DNA from: Azospirillum oryzae
Lineage (GTDB): Bacteria; Pseudomonadota; Alphaproteobacteria; Azospirillales; Azospirillaceae
NCBI RefSeq assembly: GCF_008364795.1
Contig: NZ_VTTM01000010.1
Coordinates: 124,001 to 188,000 of the forward strand
Direction of reading: 5' to 3'
DNA length: 64,000 nt
Shown here: piece by piece, positions 35,538-44,254 of the stretch
Numbering within the stretch: position 1 is the first letter of the stretch
Layout of the letters: each line of letters begins with the position of its first letter
Made by a program: the position numbers and the translations under genes
The notes under the pieces: model-generated
What the model was told of the DNA's origin: nothing
Seen by the model: the letters and a program-made list of their open reading frames with translations, nothing else
Database searches by the model: none

Positions 35538-36284
35538 ATGATCATCTATCCCGCCATCGACCTCAAGGACGGTGCCTGCGTCCGCCTGCTGCGCGGCGAG
35601 ATGAGCCAGGCCACGGTCTTCAACACCGATCCCGGCGAACAGGCCCGCCTGTTCCAGAGCCAGGGCTTCGAATGGCTGCATCTGGTCGACCTCAACGGCG
35701 CCTTCGAAGGCAAGCCGGTGAACGGCGCCGCGGTGGAGAGCATCCTGAAGTCGGTGACCATCCCGGTCCAGCTCGGCGGCGGCATCCGCGACCTCAACAC
35801 CATCGGCATGTGGCTGGAGAAGGGAATCAGCCGCGTCATCCTGGGCACGGTGGCGTTGCGCGATCCGGAACTGGTGAAGGCCGCCTGCCGCGAGTTCCCC
35901 GGCAAGGTCGCCGTCGGCATCGACGCGCGCGAAGGCTATGTCGCCGTGGCCGGCTGGGCCGAGACCTCCGACATCAAGGCGCTGGACTTGGCACTGAAGT
36001 TCGAGGATTGCGGCGTCGCCGCCATCATCTACACCGACATCAACCGTGACGGCGCCATGGGCGGCGTCAACGTCGAGTCCACCTCCGACCTCGCCTTCCA
36101 CCTGACCACCCCGGTGATCGCGTCGGGCGGCGTCTCCTCCATCGAGGACCTGAAGGCGCTGAAGATGGAAGAGGACACCGGGATCGAGGGCGTGATCTGC
36201 GGCCGCGCGCTGTATGACGGCCGGATCGATCCGAAAGAGGCGCTGGCCCTGCTCTCCGCCCCCGCTGTCGAGGACGCCGACTGA
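35538..36284 (+). CDS. hisA: Phosphoribosylformimino-AICAR phosphate isomerase HisA
   Basis: Amadori isomerase of the fourth histidine step. The 248-residue half-barrel repeat protein has IIYPAIDLKDGACVRL with the catalytic aspartate and IIYTDINRDGAM with the second one. Its stop and the hisF start share a base (TGATG at 36282-36286), so they are coupled. Confidence 0.97.
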   Translation: MIIYPAIDLKDGACVRLLRGEMSQATVFNTDPGEQARLFQSQGFEWLHLVDLNGAFEGKPVNGAAVESILKSVTIPVQLGGGIRDLNTIGMWLEKGISRVILGTVALRDPELVKAACREFPGKVAVGIDAREGYVAVAGWAETSDIKALDLALKFEDCGVAAIIYTDINRDGAMGGVNVESTSDLAFHLTTPVIASGGVSSIEDLKALKMEEDTGIEGVICGRALYDGRIDPKEALALLSAPAVEDAD

Positions 36285-37084
36285 TGCTGAAGATGCGCGT
36301 CATCCCCTGCCTGGACGTCAAGGACGGCCGGGTGGTCAAGGGGGTCAATTTCGTCGATCTGGTCGACGCCGGCGATCCGGTGGAACAGGCCCGCGTCTAT
36401 GACCGCGAGGGGGCCGACGAGCTGACCTTCCTCGACATCACCGCCAGCCACGAGAACCGCGACACCATCTTCGACGTGGTGCGGCGGACGGCGGAACAGG
36501 TCTTCATGCCGCTGACCGTCGGCGGCGGCGTGCGCACGGTGGACGACATCCGCAAGCTGTTGCTGGCCGGCGCCGACAAGGTGTCGATCAACACCGCGGC
36601 GATCCACCGCCCCGACTTCGTGCGCGAAGGCGCCGAAAAGTTCGGCGCCCAGTGCATCGTCGTCGCCATCGACGCCAAGAAGGTCGCTCCCGGCAAATGG
36701 GAGGTCTTCACCCATGGCGGCCGCAACGCCACCGGCATCGACGCGGTGGAATGGGCCAAGCGGATGGAATCGCTGGGGGCGGGCGAGATCCTGCTGACCT
36801 CGATGGATCGCGACGGCACCAAAAGCGGCTTCGACCTGGAACTGACGCGCACGGTGGCGGACTCGATCCGCATTCCAGTGATCGCGTCGGGCGGCGTCGG
36901 CACGCTCGACCATCTGGTGGAGGGCATCCGCGAGGGTCACGCCACTGCCGTGCTCGCCGCCTCGATCTTCCATTTCGGCACCTACACCATCGGGCAGGCC
37001 AAGGCGGCGCTGAATGCCGCCGGCATCCCGGTGCGCCCGGCCAAGGCGATGGAGACGGCCGCCGCGGAGAAAGCCAATGGGTGA
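36284..37084 (+). CDS. hisF: Imidazole glycerol phosphate synthase, cyclase subunit HisF
   Basis: Cyclase partner of HisH producing IGP and AICAR. The 266-residue beta/alpha barrel shows RVIPCLDVKDGRVVKG and LLTSMDRDGTKSG with the two catalytic aspartates. The C-terminus runs a little beyond the usual family end. It overlaps hisE by 8 bases. Confidence 0.97.
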   Translation: MLKMRVIPCLDVKDGRVVKGVNFVDLVDAGDPVEQARVYDREGADELTFLDITASHENRDTIFDVVRRTAEQVFMPLTVGGGVRTVDDIRKLLLAGADKVSINTAAIHRPDFVREGAEKFGAQCIVVAIDAKKVAPGKWEVFTHGGRNATGIDAVEWAKRMESLGAGEILLTSMDRDGTKSGFDLELTRTVADSIRIPVIASGGVGTLDHLVEGIREGHATAVLAASIFHFGTYTIGQAKAALNAAGIPVRPAKAMETAAAEKANG

Positions 37085-37460
37085 CAAGAAGGCTGTAGAG
37101 AAGGCGGCCGAAAAGGCGGCGGCCCTGCCGTCGGCCCCTCTGTCCGCCGACGTGCTCGACCGGCTGTTCACCACCGTGCTCGCCCGCAAGGGGGCGGATC
37201 CGGAGACCTCCTACACCGCGAAGCTCTATAGCCGCGGCACCGCCAAGATCGCCCAGAAGGTGGGCGAGGAGGCGGTGGAGGCGATCCTGGAGGCGGTGCG
37301 CGGCGACAAGGCGGCGCTGGCCGCCGAATCCGCCGACCTGCTCTATCACCTGCTGGTGCTGTGGGCCGACCTCGGACTGGATCCGGCGGAGGTCTGGAGC
37401 AAGCTCGCCCAGCGCGAGGGCACCAGCGGCATCGACGAGAAGAAGTCCCGTAAAGCTTGA
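37077..37460 (+). CDS. hisE: Phosphoribosyl-ATP pyrophosphatase
   Basis: Second step of histidine synthesis, hydrolysis of PR-ATP. The 127-residue all-helical protein has the metal-binding KVGEEAVEAILEA and SADLLYHLLVLW. It is a stand-alone HisE, not fused to HisI, and has an extra lysine/alanine-rich N-terminus of about 20 residues. It overlaps hisF, which fixes the start. Confidence 0.95.
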   Translation: MGDKKAVEKAAEKAAALPSAPLSADVLDRLFTTVLARKGADPETSYTAKLYSRGTAKIAQKVGEEAVEAILEAVRGDKAALAAESADLLYHLLVLWADLGLDPAEVWSKLAQREGTSGIDEKKSRKA

Positions 37461-37501
37461 GTGGGGCTTGAGCGGGACTCCCCAACAAGAGGACGCATGC
37501 G

Positions 37502-37870
37502 ATGGCCAAGAGCTATGACGCCAACAACGTGTTCGCCCGCATCCTGCGCGGCGAAATCCCGTGCAAGAAGGTGCATGAGACCGAACACGCGCTCGCCTTC
37601 CACGACATCGACCCGCAGGCGCCGACCCATGTGCTGGTGATCCCCAAGGGCGCCTACATGGACATGGACGACTTCACCGCCACGGCGTCGGATGCCGAGA
37701 TCGCCGGCCTGTTCCGCGCGGTGGGCGAGGTCGCCCGCATGGTCGGCGCCGACGGCCCCGGCTATCGCGTCCTGTCCAATTGCGGCGAGGCCGCGCATCA
37801 GGAAGTGCCCCACCTCCACATTCACATCTTCGCCGGCCGCGACCTGGGGCGGATGATCGGGAAGGCTTGA
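37502..37870 (+). CDS. HIT family (HinT-like) nucleotide-binding protein
   Basis: Purine nucleoside phosphoramidase of the histidine-triad family. The 122-residue protein ends with the triad HLHIHIFAGRDLG, preceded by GEAAHQEVP. It matches in length and position the open frame of 122 codons remembered from the A. brasilense his cluster. It is 41 bases after hisE and ends at a strong palindromic terminator. Confidence 0.94.
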   Translation: MAKSYDANNVFARILRGEIPCKKVHETEHALAFHDIDPQAPTHVLVIPKGAYMDMDDFTATASDAEIAGLFRAVGEVARMVGADGPGYRVLSNCGEAAHQEVPHLHIHIFAGRDLGRMIGKA

Positions 37871-37877
37871 GGTAAGA

Positions 37878-37904
37878 TTTCCCTCTCCCCCGGGGAGAGG
37901 GAAA
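37878..37904. terminator. Bidirectional terminator between HIT gene and XRE regulator
   Basis: TTTCCCTCTCCCC and GGGGAGAGGGAAA form 13-base perfect arms around a single base. The tails are T-rich on both strands, and the genes on each side converge. The CCCTCTCC-type stem resembles the hairpin after rho at 26323. Confidence 0.8.
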
Positions 37905-37907
37905 CAT

Positions 37908-38306
37908 CTACCGCCGCCGCGCACCCGCCCGCCGCCGCGTGCCCTTTCTCGGCGGAACCGCGTCCAGGATCGCCAGGATCGCGTCGATCCTCTCCTCGTC
38001 CAGATCGCCGATTCGTTCCGATAGCCGGTTGGCCAGCTCCGTCGCCCGGGCGCTCAGCCCTGCGGTATCGACGGTCACGCGCGGATGAGACAGATCCGCC
38101 AGCCGTTCCAGCTCCTCCGCCTCGTCCCAGATGATGCCGAAATAGGCGCAGATCTGCCGGACCAGCTGCGGCGACGGCTGGCCGCGCTTGCCATGTTCCA
38201 GGGCCGACAGATAGGCGGACGAGATGGACAGGTCGGTCGCCATCTGCTTCAGCGTCACGCCCTTGGCGTTGCGCAGCGACCGGACCCGTTCGCCGAACGG
38301 GGTCAT
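37908..38306 (-). CDS. XRE-family helix-turn-helix regulator
   Basis: A 132-residue DNA-binding protein. The Cro/CI-type helix-turn-helix occupies about residues 7-60 (LKQMATDLSISSAYLSALEHGKRGQPS), followed by a helical region and a basic tail of arginines. Its targets are unknown. It lies 24 bases downstream of the smr gene on the same strand, a pairing I recall from other alphaproteobacteria. Confidence 0.9.
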   Translation of the reverse strand: MTPFGERVRSLRNAKGVTLKQMATDLSISSAYLSALEHGKRGQPSPQLVRQICAYFGIIWDEAEELERLADLSHPRVTVDTAGLSARATELANRLSERIGDLDEERIDAILAILDAVPPRKGTRRRAGARRR

Positions 38307-38330
38307 GTGGAGTCCCTGACTGTTTGGGAC

Positions 38331-38906
38331 TCAGTCCTTACGGTCGCGCCGCCGTTTGATCAAGACATACAGCGCACCGTCGCCGCCATCCTTCGGCCGC
38401 GCCGGCTGGATCGCCAGCACCATCGGGCGCAGGGCCGGATCCGACAGCCAGCGGGGGGTCGCCTGACGCAGCACGCCCAGACCGCCGAAGCTGCCCTTGC
38501 CGGTGATGACCAGAACGCAGCGCCGCCCCTCGTTCCAGGCGCGGTGGACGAAGGCGGCAAGCGCATTGTGCGCCTGGGCCTGGGTCATGCCGTGCAGGTC
38601 GATGCGGCCGTCGATCTCCAGTTCGCCGCGGCGGAAGCGGTCGCCGGTGCGGCGGTCGATGTTGGCGGTCGAACCCGGCGTCAGCGGCGGATGGCTCGGC
38701 CGGGCCGGGCCGGGCGGGGAAGGGTGACGGCGCGCGGTCGGCGGCGGGGCGAGGCTGGTCGCCACCGGCTCCTCCACCAGCTCCGCCATGGTCGCCACCG
38801 GTTCCGGTTCGGCCTCGATCGCGCGGCCCGGCATCGGTTCGGCGTCGCGCATGGCGAGCCGCCACAGGCGCCGCTCGTCGGGCGTGGGCAGTCGTCTGCG
38901 GGTCAT
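38331..38906 (-). CDS. Smr domain protein
   Basis: A 191-residue protein with a proline-rich N-terminal half and a C-terminal Smr (MutS2-type) domain from about residue 100: IDLHGMTQAQA and VITGKGSFGG. Smr domains are DNA or RNA endonucleases in several studied proteins. The ATG at 38906 is preferred because the codons upstream of it lack family similarity. Probably co-transcribed with the XRE regulator. Confidence 0.9.
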   Translation of the reverse strand: MTRRRLPTPDERRLWRLAMRDAEPMPGRAIEAEPEPVATMAELVEEPVATSLAPPPTARRHPSPPGPARPSHPPLTPGSTANIDRRTGDRFRRGELEIDGRIDLHGMTQAQAHNALAAFVHRAWNEGRRCVLVITGKGSFGGLGVLRQATPRWLSDPALRPMVLAIQPARPKDGGDGALYVLIKRRRDRKD

Positions 38907-39039
38907 CGGCACGGAACCTTCTGCGGAAACGATAAGGGCGGTGCCGACGGATAAAGCCCGTCGGCCCGCCCCTGTCAATGTGTGTTGCCGCAACGCGAAA
39001 GAAAAGACGTCCCAGAAAGGACGGTGAAGGCGGTGACGG

Positions 39040-40491
39040 TCAGCCGCCGGCCTTCAACGCATCCAAACGGCCCTTCAACAGGGTGTATTCGGGGTCGCTC
39101 GGCTTGAACTGGGTGATCAGCTTGCCCCAATGGTCGGCGGCCTCGTCCTTGCGGCCCGACATCATGGCGTCGAGGCCGAGCAGCCACAGCGCGTCCTTGT
39201 TGTCCGGTTCCGCCTTCAGCGCCAGACGCAGGGCGGAGGTCGCCTCTTCCGGCAGCGGCTTCGGCGTCTCGTTGCGCGGCTGGGTCTGCAGCACGGCGTT
39301 GGCGTAGGCGACCTGCACGTCGGCCCGATCCGGTGCCCGCTCGCGCGCCTTGCCGGCGGCGTCCAGCGCCTTGGCAGGCTCGCCCAGCACGCCGTAGGAG
39401 CGAGCGAGCTTCAGCCAGCCATCGACGTCGGACGGATCGGCGTCCAGCCGGGCGGCGAGGTTGGCGACCATGCCGCGGATCATCTCGTCCTGGCCGGCCA
39501 TGTTGGCAGGGGTGTTCGGTGCGGTGTTCGGTGCGGTGTTCGGTGCGGCGTTGGGAGCGGCCTGCGGACCACCCGGCTGGCCTTGCGCCACCGGGCCGGC
39601 ATCCTTCTGTTCCGGCGGCAGCGGCTGTGGAGTCACCTTCGCGGGGTCGAGGTTCAGCGCCACCGCGGCCTCGCGGATCTGGTCGCGGACCACCGGCACC
39701 CATGGCGCGTCGGCGGGGGATTCCGCCATCAGCGCGCTCCAGCGGTCCAGCGCTCCCTGCTGGTCGCCGGCCTGGAAGCGGGCGAGGGCGGCGAAGAAGC
39801 GCGCGCGCGGGTCCTTGGGCTCCTTGACGAGCACGGCGTCGAAGGCGGTCACCGCCTCTTCCGGCACCATTCCGTCATTGGCGGAGACCAGCGTCTCGCC
39901 GAACAGGCCCTGAAGCTCGACATCGTCCTTGTTCAGGGCGACGGCATGGCGCAGCGCGTCGGCCGCATCGGCGTTGCGGCCCATCTTGGCATAGGCCTGG
40001 CCCAGGATCAGCCAGCCCTGCAGATCGTTGGGGTTCTCGGCCAGCTGGGCTTTCAGCTTGTCCATGGCGGCCAGCACGCTCTTTGGTGGACCGCCGCGCT
40101 CCTGCTCCAGATTGCGCGACGCCAGCGGCTGGGCCGGCAGGTCGGGGCGGCCGACCGAGCCGTAGACCGCAAGCGCGCCGACCGGCAGCAGCACCGCCAG
40201 CAGCACCGCCAGAACGCGACCGCTGCGCGCCGTCGCCGGCGCACCAGTGTTGCTATCCTTCTCGGCGGTCGCCAGCATGCGCCGGGCGATCTCCGCCTTG
40301 GCCGCCTCCGTCTGGGCGTCGTTGATCAGTCCGCGCGCCCGGTCGCGTTCCAGCTCGTCCAGCTGGTCGCGATAGACCTCGCGGTCGAACTCTTCCCGGT
40401 CGGGGCCGGATCCGGCCGACCGCAGCAGCGGCGGCACCAGCAGCAGCAGAACGGCCGCGGTCAGGACGGCGGCGAAAATCCAGAACAGCAT
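39040..40491 (-). CDS. ccmI: Cytochrome c maturation protein CcmI
   Basis: Apocytochrome c chaperone of system I. The 483-residue protein has an N-terminal membrane segment (FWIFAAVLTAAVLLLLVPPLL), a leucine-rich cytoplasmic loop, a second membrane segment at about 93-113 and a large periplasmic part with TPR-like repeats. Its start codon shares a base with the ccmH stop (TGATG), so it is coupled to ccmH. Confidence 0.92.
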   Translation of the reverse strand: MLFWIFAAVLTAAVLLLLVPPLLRSAGSGPDREEFDREVYRDQLDELERDRARGLINDAQTEAAKAEIARRMLATAEKDSNTGAPATARSGRVLAVLLAVLLPVGALAVYGSVGRPDLPAQPLASRNLEQERGGPPKSVLAAMDKLKAQLAENPNDLQGWLILGQAYAKMGRNADAADALRHAVALNKDDVELQGLFGETLVSANDGMVPEEAVTAFDAVLVKEPKDPRARFFAALARFQAGDQQGALDRWSALMAESPADAPWVPVVRDQIREAAVALNLDPAKVTPQPLPPEQKDAGPVAQGQPGGPQAAPNAAPNTAPNTAPNTPANMAGQDEMIRGMVANLAARLDADPSDVDGWLKLARSYGVLGEPAKALDAAGKARERAPDRADVQVAYANAVLQTQPRNETPKPLPEEATSALRLALKAEPDNKDALWLLGLDAMMSGRKDEAADHWGKLITQFKPSDPEYTLLKGRLDALKAGG

Positions 40492-40973
40492 CAGTCGTCT
40501 TTCCGCAGCAGGGCGTCCAGCCGACGCCGCTCATCCGCGCTCAGGGGAGCGGTATCGGCGCCGGCGGCGACACCGCGCCGCCCGCGCAGGAACAGGAAGG
40601 TGCCGGCCGCACCCAGCAGCAGCACGGCGAAGGGGCCGATCCACAGCACCAGCGTGGTCGCCTTGAAGGGCGGTCGCAGCAGCACATAGTCGCCGTAACG
40701 ATCGGTGACGTACTCCATCACCTTGTCGTCGCTGTCGCCGGCCTTCAGCCGGTCGCGCACCAGGACGCGCAGGTCGCGGGCAAGCGGCGCGTTGCTGTCG
40801 TCGATCGACTGGTTCTGGCAGACGAGGCAGCGCAACTCCTGGCTGATGGTGCGGGCGCGGGATTCCAGCGCCGGATCCTGCAGCACTTCGTCCGGCTGGA
40901 CGGCCAGGGCGGGCGTGACGGCGGGGGACAATGCCGACAGCGCCAGCAGGGCGGCGAGAAGGATGCGCTTCAT
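40491..40973 (-). CDS. ccmH: Cytochrome c maturation protein CcmH
   Basis: Periplasmic thiol oxidoreductase that handles apocytochrome CXXCH thiols. The 160-residue protein has a signal peptide (about 1-24), the motif LRCLVCQNQSIDDS (Cys49, Cys52) and a C-terminal membrane anchor. The ATG at 40973 shares a base with the ccmG stop. It is the short form; the TPR part is the separate ccmI. Confidence 0.95.
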   Translation of the reverse strand: MKRILLAALLALSALSPAVTPALAVQPDEVLQDPALESRARTISQELRCLVCQNQSIDDSNAPLARDLRVLVRDRLKAGDSDDKVMEYVTDRYGDYVLLRPPFKATTLVLWIGPFAVLLLGAAGTFLFLRGRRGVAAGADTAPLSADERRRLDALLRKDD

Positions 40974-41527
40974 CAGCCCTGCCTCAGATGCTTGACCATG
41001 GGGAGGATCTGTTCTTCCACCACCTGGGGGGTCAGCGGGCCGACATGCTTGTAGCGGATGCGGCCCTTGCGGTCGATCAGGTAGCTTTCCGGCACGCCGT
41101 AGACGCCCCAGTCGATCGACACCCGGCCGTCCTGGTCGGCGCCGATGGCGGCATAAGGGTTGCCGTTGCGCGCCAGCCAGGTCAGCGCGTCCTCCGGCTT
41201 GTCCTTGTAGTTGATGCCGTAGACCGTCACCCCCTGCTCCCGCGACAGGCGGGTGATGACGGGATGCTCCGCCTTGCAGGGGATGCACCAGGAGGCGAAG
41301 ACGTTCACCAGCGTCACGTCCCCCGCCAGCTTGGCCGAGGACAGCCCGCCGGTCGCGGGCTGGCCCTGGACCATTTGGCCCGGGATCGCCGGCAGGTCGA
41401 AGGTCGGGGCCGGCTTGTCGATCAGGGCCGACGGGATGTCGCGCGGGTCTCGCTCGAACCCCAGGTAGAAGGCCACGCCCACCCCGATGAACAGCAGGAA
41501 GGGCAGCAGGTACAGAAGGCGGCGCAT
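40973..41527 (-). CDS. ccmG: Thiol:disulfide interchange protein CcmG (DsbE)
   Basis: Membrane-anchored thioredoxin that reduces apocytochrome c cysteines. The 184-residue protein has one N-terminal membrane segment and the active site ASWCIPCKAEHP (Cys81, Cys84), with the GVYGVPESYLID loop. It follows ccmF by 13 bases and is coupled to ccmH. Confidence 0.96.
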   Translation of the reverse strand: MRRLLYLLPFLLFIGVGVAFYLGFERDPRDIPSALIDKPAPTFDLPAIPGQMVQGQPATGGLSSAKLAGDVTLVNVFASWCIPCKAEHPVITRLSREQGVTVYGINYKDKPEDALTWLARNGNPYAAIGADQDGRVSIDWGVYGVPESYLIDRKGRIRYKHVGPLTPQVVEEQILPMVKHLRQG

Positions 41528-41540
41528 CGTGTCTTGGTCC

Positions 41541-43547
41541 TCATTCGGCCGGCAGCGGGGCCGATTTTCCGCCAGTCTTGCCAGTAGCCCGGCGGCGTTC
41601 GGGCGCGCCGATGCGGAAGCGGCGGTCGGTCAGGCTCACCAGCCCGCCCAGCATCATGCCGACGCCGCCGATCCAGATCCACGGCACCAGCGGGTGGTGA
41701 TAGATGCGGACGATCCAGGCGGTGCCGTTCTGCGTCGGGTCGCCCAGCGCCACATACAGGTCGGAGAAGACCGTGGTGTGGATGGCCGATTCCGTGGTGG
41801 TCATGCGGGTGGTGCTGTAGCTGCGGCGCTCCGGCTCCAGCGTGGCGATGGGCCTGCCGTCCTTCGTCACCGTGAAGATGCCGCGTTCAGCCTTGAAGTT
41901 CGGGCCGTTCACCAGCCCGACGCTGTCGAAGTGGAACTCGTAGCCGGCGACGCTGGTCTGGTCGCCCGGCTTCATCGCGGTGATGGATTCCGTCTGCCAG
42001 GCCGAGGTGCCGGTCATGCCCAGGATCGACAGGCCGATGCTGGCGTGGGCGATGGTCATGCCCCAGGTGCTGCGCGGCAGATGCACCGCGCGGTTCCAGC
42101 TGTTGCGGAACGAGGTGCGGAACAGGGCGATGCGGTCGGCGAACTCCACCAGCGAGCCGACGAAGGCCCAGGCGGCGAGCGCGATGCCGACCAGCGCCAT
42201 CAGCGGTCCGCCGCCCGCCTTGACATAGGCGGTGACGGCGACGGCGATCACCACGGCGACGCCGGCCACCCACAGCCGGGTCAGCGCCGCCCCCAGATCC
42301 GCCCGCTTCCAGGACAGGTAGGGACCGACCACCATGGCGATCACCACCGGAATGGCGACCGGAACGAAGGTGGCGTTGAAGAAGGGGGCACCGACCGACA
42401 CTTTGCCCAGCTTCATGATGTCGAGGAACAGCGGATAGAGCGTGCCGATGAACACCGTCGCCGTCGCGGTCGACAGCAGCAGGTTGTTCAGCACCAGCGC
42501 CCCTTCGCGGCTGATCGGCGCGAACAGCCCGCCCGCCTTCAGCGACGGCGCCCGCAGGCTGTAGAGCAGAAGCGAGCCGCCGGTGGCGACCGCCAGCAGC
42601 ACGAGGATGAAGATGCCGCGCTTGGGATCGACGGCGAAGGCGTGAACCGAGGTCAGGATGCCGGAGCGCACCAGGAAGGTGCCCATCAGCGACAGCGAGA
42701 AGGTGACGATGGACAGCAGGATGGTCCAGCTCTTCAGCGCATCGCGCTTCTCCACCACGATGGCGGAATGCAAGAGCGCGGTGCCGGCCAGCCAGGGCAT
42801 GAAGGAAGCGTTCTCCACCGGGTCCCAGTACCACCAGCCGCCCCAGCCCAGCTCGTAATAGGCCCACCAGGAACCCATGGCGATGCCCATGGTCAGGGTC
42901 GACCAGGCCGCCAGCGTCCAGGGCCGCACCCAGCGCGCCCAGGCGGGATCGACCCGCCCCTCGATCAGGGCGGCGACCGCGAAGGAGAAGGCCATGGAGA
43001 AGCCGACATAGCCGGCATAGAGGAAGGGCGGATGGAAAGCGAGGCCGGGGTCCTGCAGCAGCGGGTTCAGGTCGTTGCCGTCCAGCGGCGCCGGGAAGAC
43101 GCGGATGAAGGGGTTGGAGGTGATCAGGATGAACAGCAGGAAACCGACCCCGATCAGGCCCTGGACCGCCAGCACGCGTGCTTTCAAGGTCGGCGGCAGG
43201 TTGCGCCCGAACATGGCCACGGCGGCGCCGAAGATCGTCAGCATGACGATCCACAGGATCATCGAGCCTTCGTGGTTGCCCCAGACGCCCGACACCTTGT
43301 AGAGCATCGGCTTGGCCGAGTGGCTGTTCTGCACCACGTTCAGCACGCTGAAATCGGACACCACATGCGCCCAGGTCAGCGCGCCGTAGGCGATCAGCAC
43401 CAGCAGCATCTGGGCGACGGCCGCAGGCACCGCGACGTTCATCCAGGCGGCGTTGCGGGTGGCGGCGCCGACCAGCGGCGGGACCGACTGCACCAGCGCG
43501 ACGAACAGCGCCAGCACCAGCGCGTAATGGCCGAGTTCGGGGATCAC
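41541..43547 (-). CDS. ccmF: Haem lyase CcmF
   Basis: Integral membrane component that attaches haem to apocytochrome c. The 668-residue polytopic protein has the haem-handling tryptophan motif WGGWWYWDPVENASFMPW, conserved histidines and a large periplasmic loop near the C-terminus. It starts 7 bases after the ccmE stop. Confidence 0.97.
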   Translation of the reverse strand: MIPELGHYALVLALFVALVQSVPPLVGAATRNAAWMNVAVPAAVAQMLLVLIAYGALTWAHVVSDFSVLNVVQNSHSAKPMLYKVSGVWGNHEGSMILWIVMLTIFGAAVAMFGRNLPPTLKARVLAVQGLIGVGFLLFILITSNPFIRVFPAPLDGNDLNPLLQDPGLAFHPPFLYAGYVGFSMAFSFAVAALIEGRVDPAWARWVRPWTLAAWSTLTMGIAMGSWWAYYELGWGGWWYWDPVENASFMPWLAGTALLHSAIVVEKRDALKSWTILLSIVTFSLSLMGTFLVRSGILTSVHAFAVDPKRGIFILVLLAVATGGSLLLYSLRAPSLKAGGLFAPISREGALVLNNLLLSTATATVFIGTLYPLFLDIMKLGKVSVGAPFFNATFVPVAIPVVIAMVVGPYLSWKRADLGAALTRLWVAGVAVVIAVAVTAYVKAGGGPLMALVGIALAAWAFVGSLVEFADRIALFRTSFRNSWNRAVHLPRSTWGMTIAHASIGLSILGMTGTSAWQTESITAMKPGDQTSVAGYEFHFDSVGLVNGPNFKAERGIFTVTKDGRPIATLEPERRSYSTTRMTTTESAIHTTVFSDLYVALGDPTQNGTAWIVRIYHHPLVPWIWIGGVGMMLGGLVSLTDRRFRIGAPERRRATGKTGGKSAPLPAE

Positions 43548-43554
43548 GGTCCCG

Positions 43555-44019
43555 CTACTCCTTCTTCGCGGTCTTGGTCGCGGATTCGGCAGGGTTCTTG
43601 TAGACGCCGGCCTGCTTCAACGCCTCCGACACCTCCGGCGGCATGTAGTTCTCGTCATGCTTGGCCAGCACCTCGCGCGCGACGAAGACGCCGCCGGTCA
43701 TCCTGCCCTCCGCCACCACGCCCTGGCCCTCGCGGAACAGGTCGGGCAGCTGGCCGCGATAGCGGACGTCCACCGTGTTGGCGGTGTCGGTGACGCGGAA
43801 GGCGGTGGTGACGCCGTCCGGCTGTTTTTGAACGCTGCCTTCCTCGACCAGCCCGCCCAGGCGGAAGTTGCGGTCGCCCACATGCTGGGCCTGCAGCTGG
43901 CTGGGGCTGTAGAAGAAGACGATGTTGTCCTGGAAGGCGGTCAGCGCCAGGGCGGTCGCCGTACCCAGCCCGAGAAGGGCGAGGCCCAGCATGTAGAGGC
44001 GGCGTTTCTTGCGGGTCAT
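43555..44019 (-). CDS. ccmE: Haem chaperone CcmE
   Basis: Periplasmic haem carrier of system I. The 154-residue protein has an N-terminal membrane anchor, an OB-fold beta barrel and the haem-binding KHDENYMPPE (His121 binds haem covalently; Tyr125 is an axial ligand in homologues). Its start overlaps the ccmD stop (ATGA). Confidence 0.96.
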   Translation of the reverse strand: MTRKKRRLYMLGLALLGLGTATALALTAFQDNIVFFYSPSQLQAQHVGDRNFRLGGLVEEGSVQKQPDGVTTAFRVTDTANTVDVRYRGQLPDLFREGQGVVAEGRMTGGVFVAREVLAKHDENYMPPEVSEALKQAGVYKNPAESATKTAKKE

Positions 44020-44252
44020 CCTTCGCTCGCTTCCGCCGGCGTTCCGGCGTTCTGATCGGCCGCTTTACGGCCGGCATTGCGGGTGCGGCGGCGGGCCGGG
44101 CGGGCGCTTTCCAGCGCCTTCAGCGTCGCCTCGGCGTTGCGCAGCCCCTTCCAGGTGGCGGCCAGCAGGCCCAGCAGGACCAGGGTGGCGATGCCGTAGG
44201 CCGGCCAGACGTAGGCGGCGTACCCGCCCATGTGGAAGAATTCGCTCATCAT
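44016..44252 (-). CDS. ccmD: Haem exporter accessory protein CcmD
   Basis: Small membrane protein that helps release holo-CcmE from CcmABC. The 78-residue product has the typical GGYAAYVWPAYGIATLVLLGL membrane segment and a basic, low-complexity C-terminal tail. Two ATG codons stand in tandem at the start. It fits exactly between ccmC and ccmE. Confidence 0.9.
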   Translation of the reverse strand: MMSEFFHMGGYAAYVWPAYGIATLVLLGLLAATWKGLRNAEATLKALESARPARRRTRNAGRKAADQNAGTPAEASEG

Positions 44253-44254
44253 CC

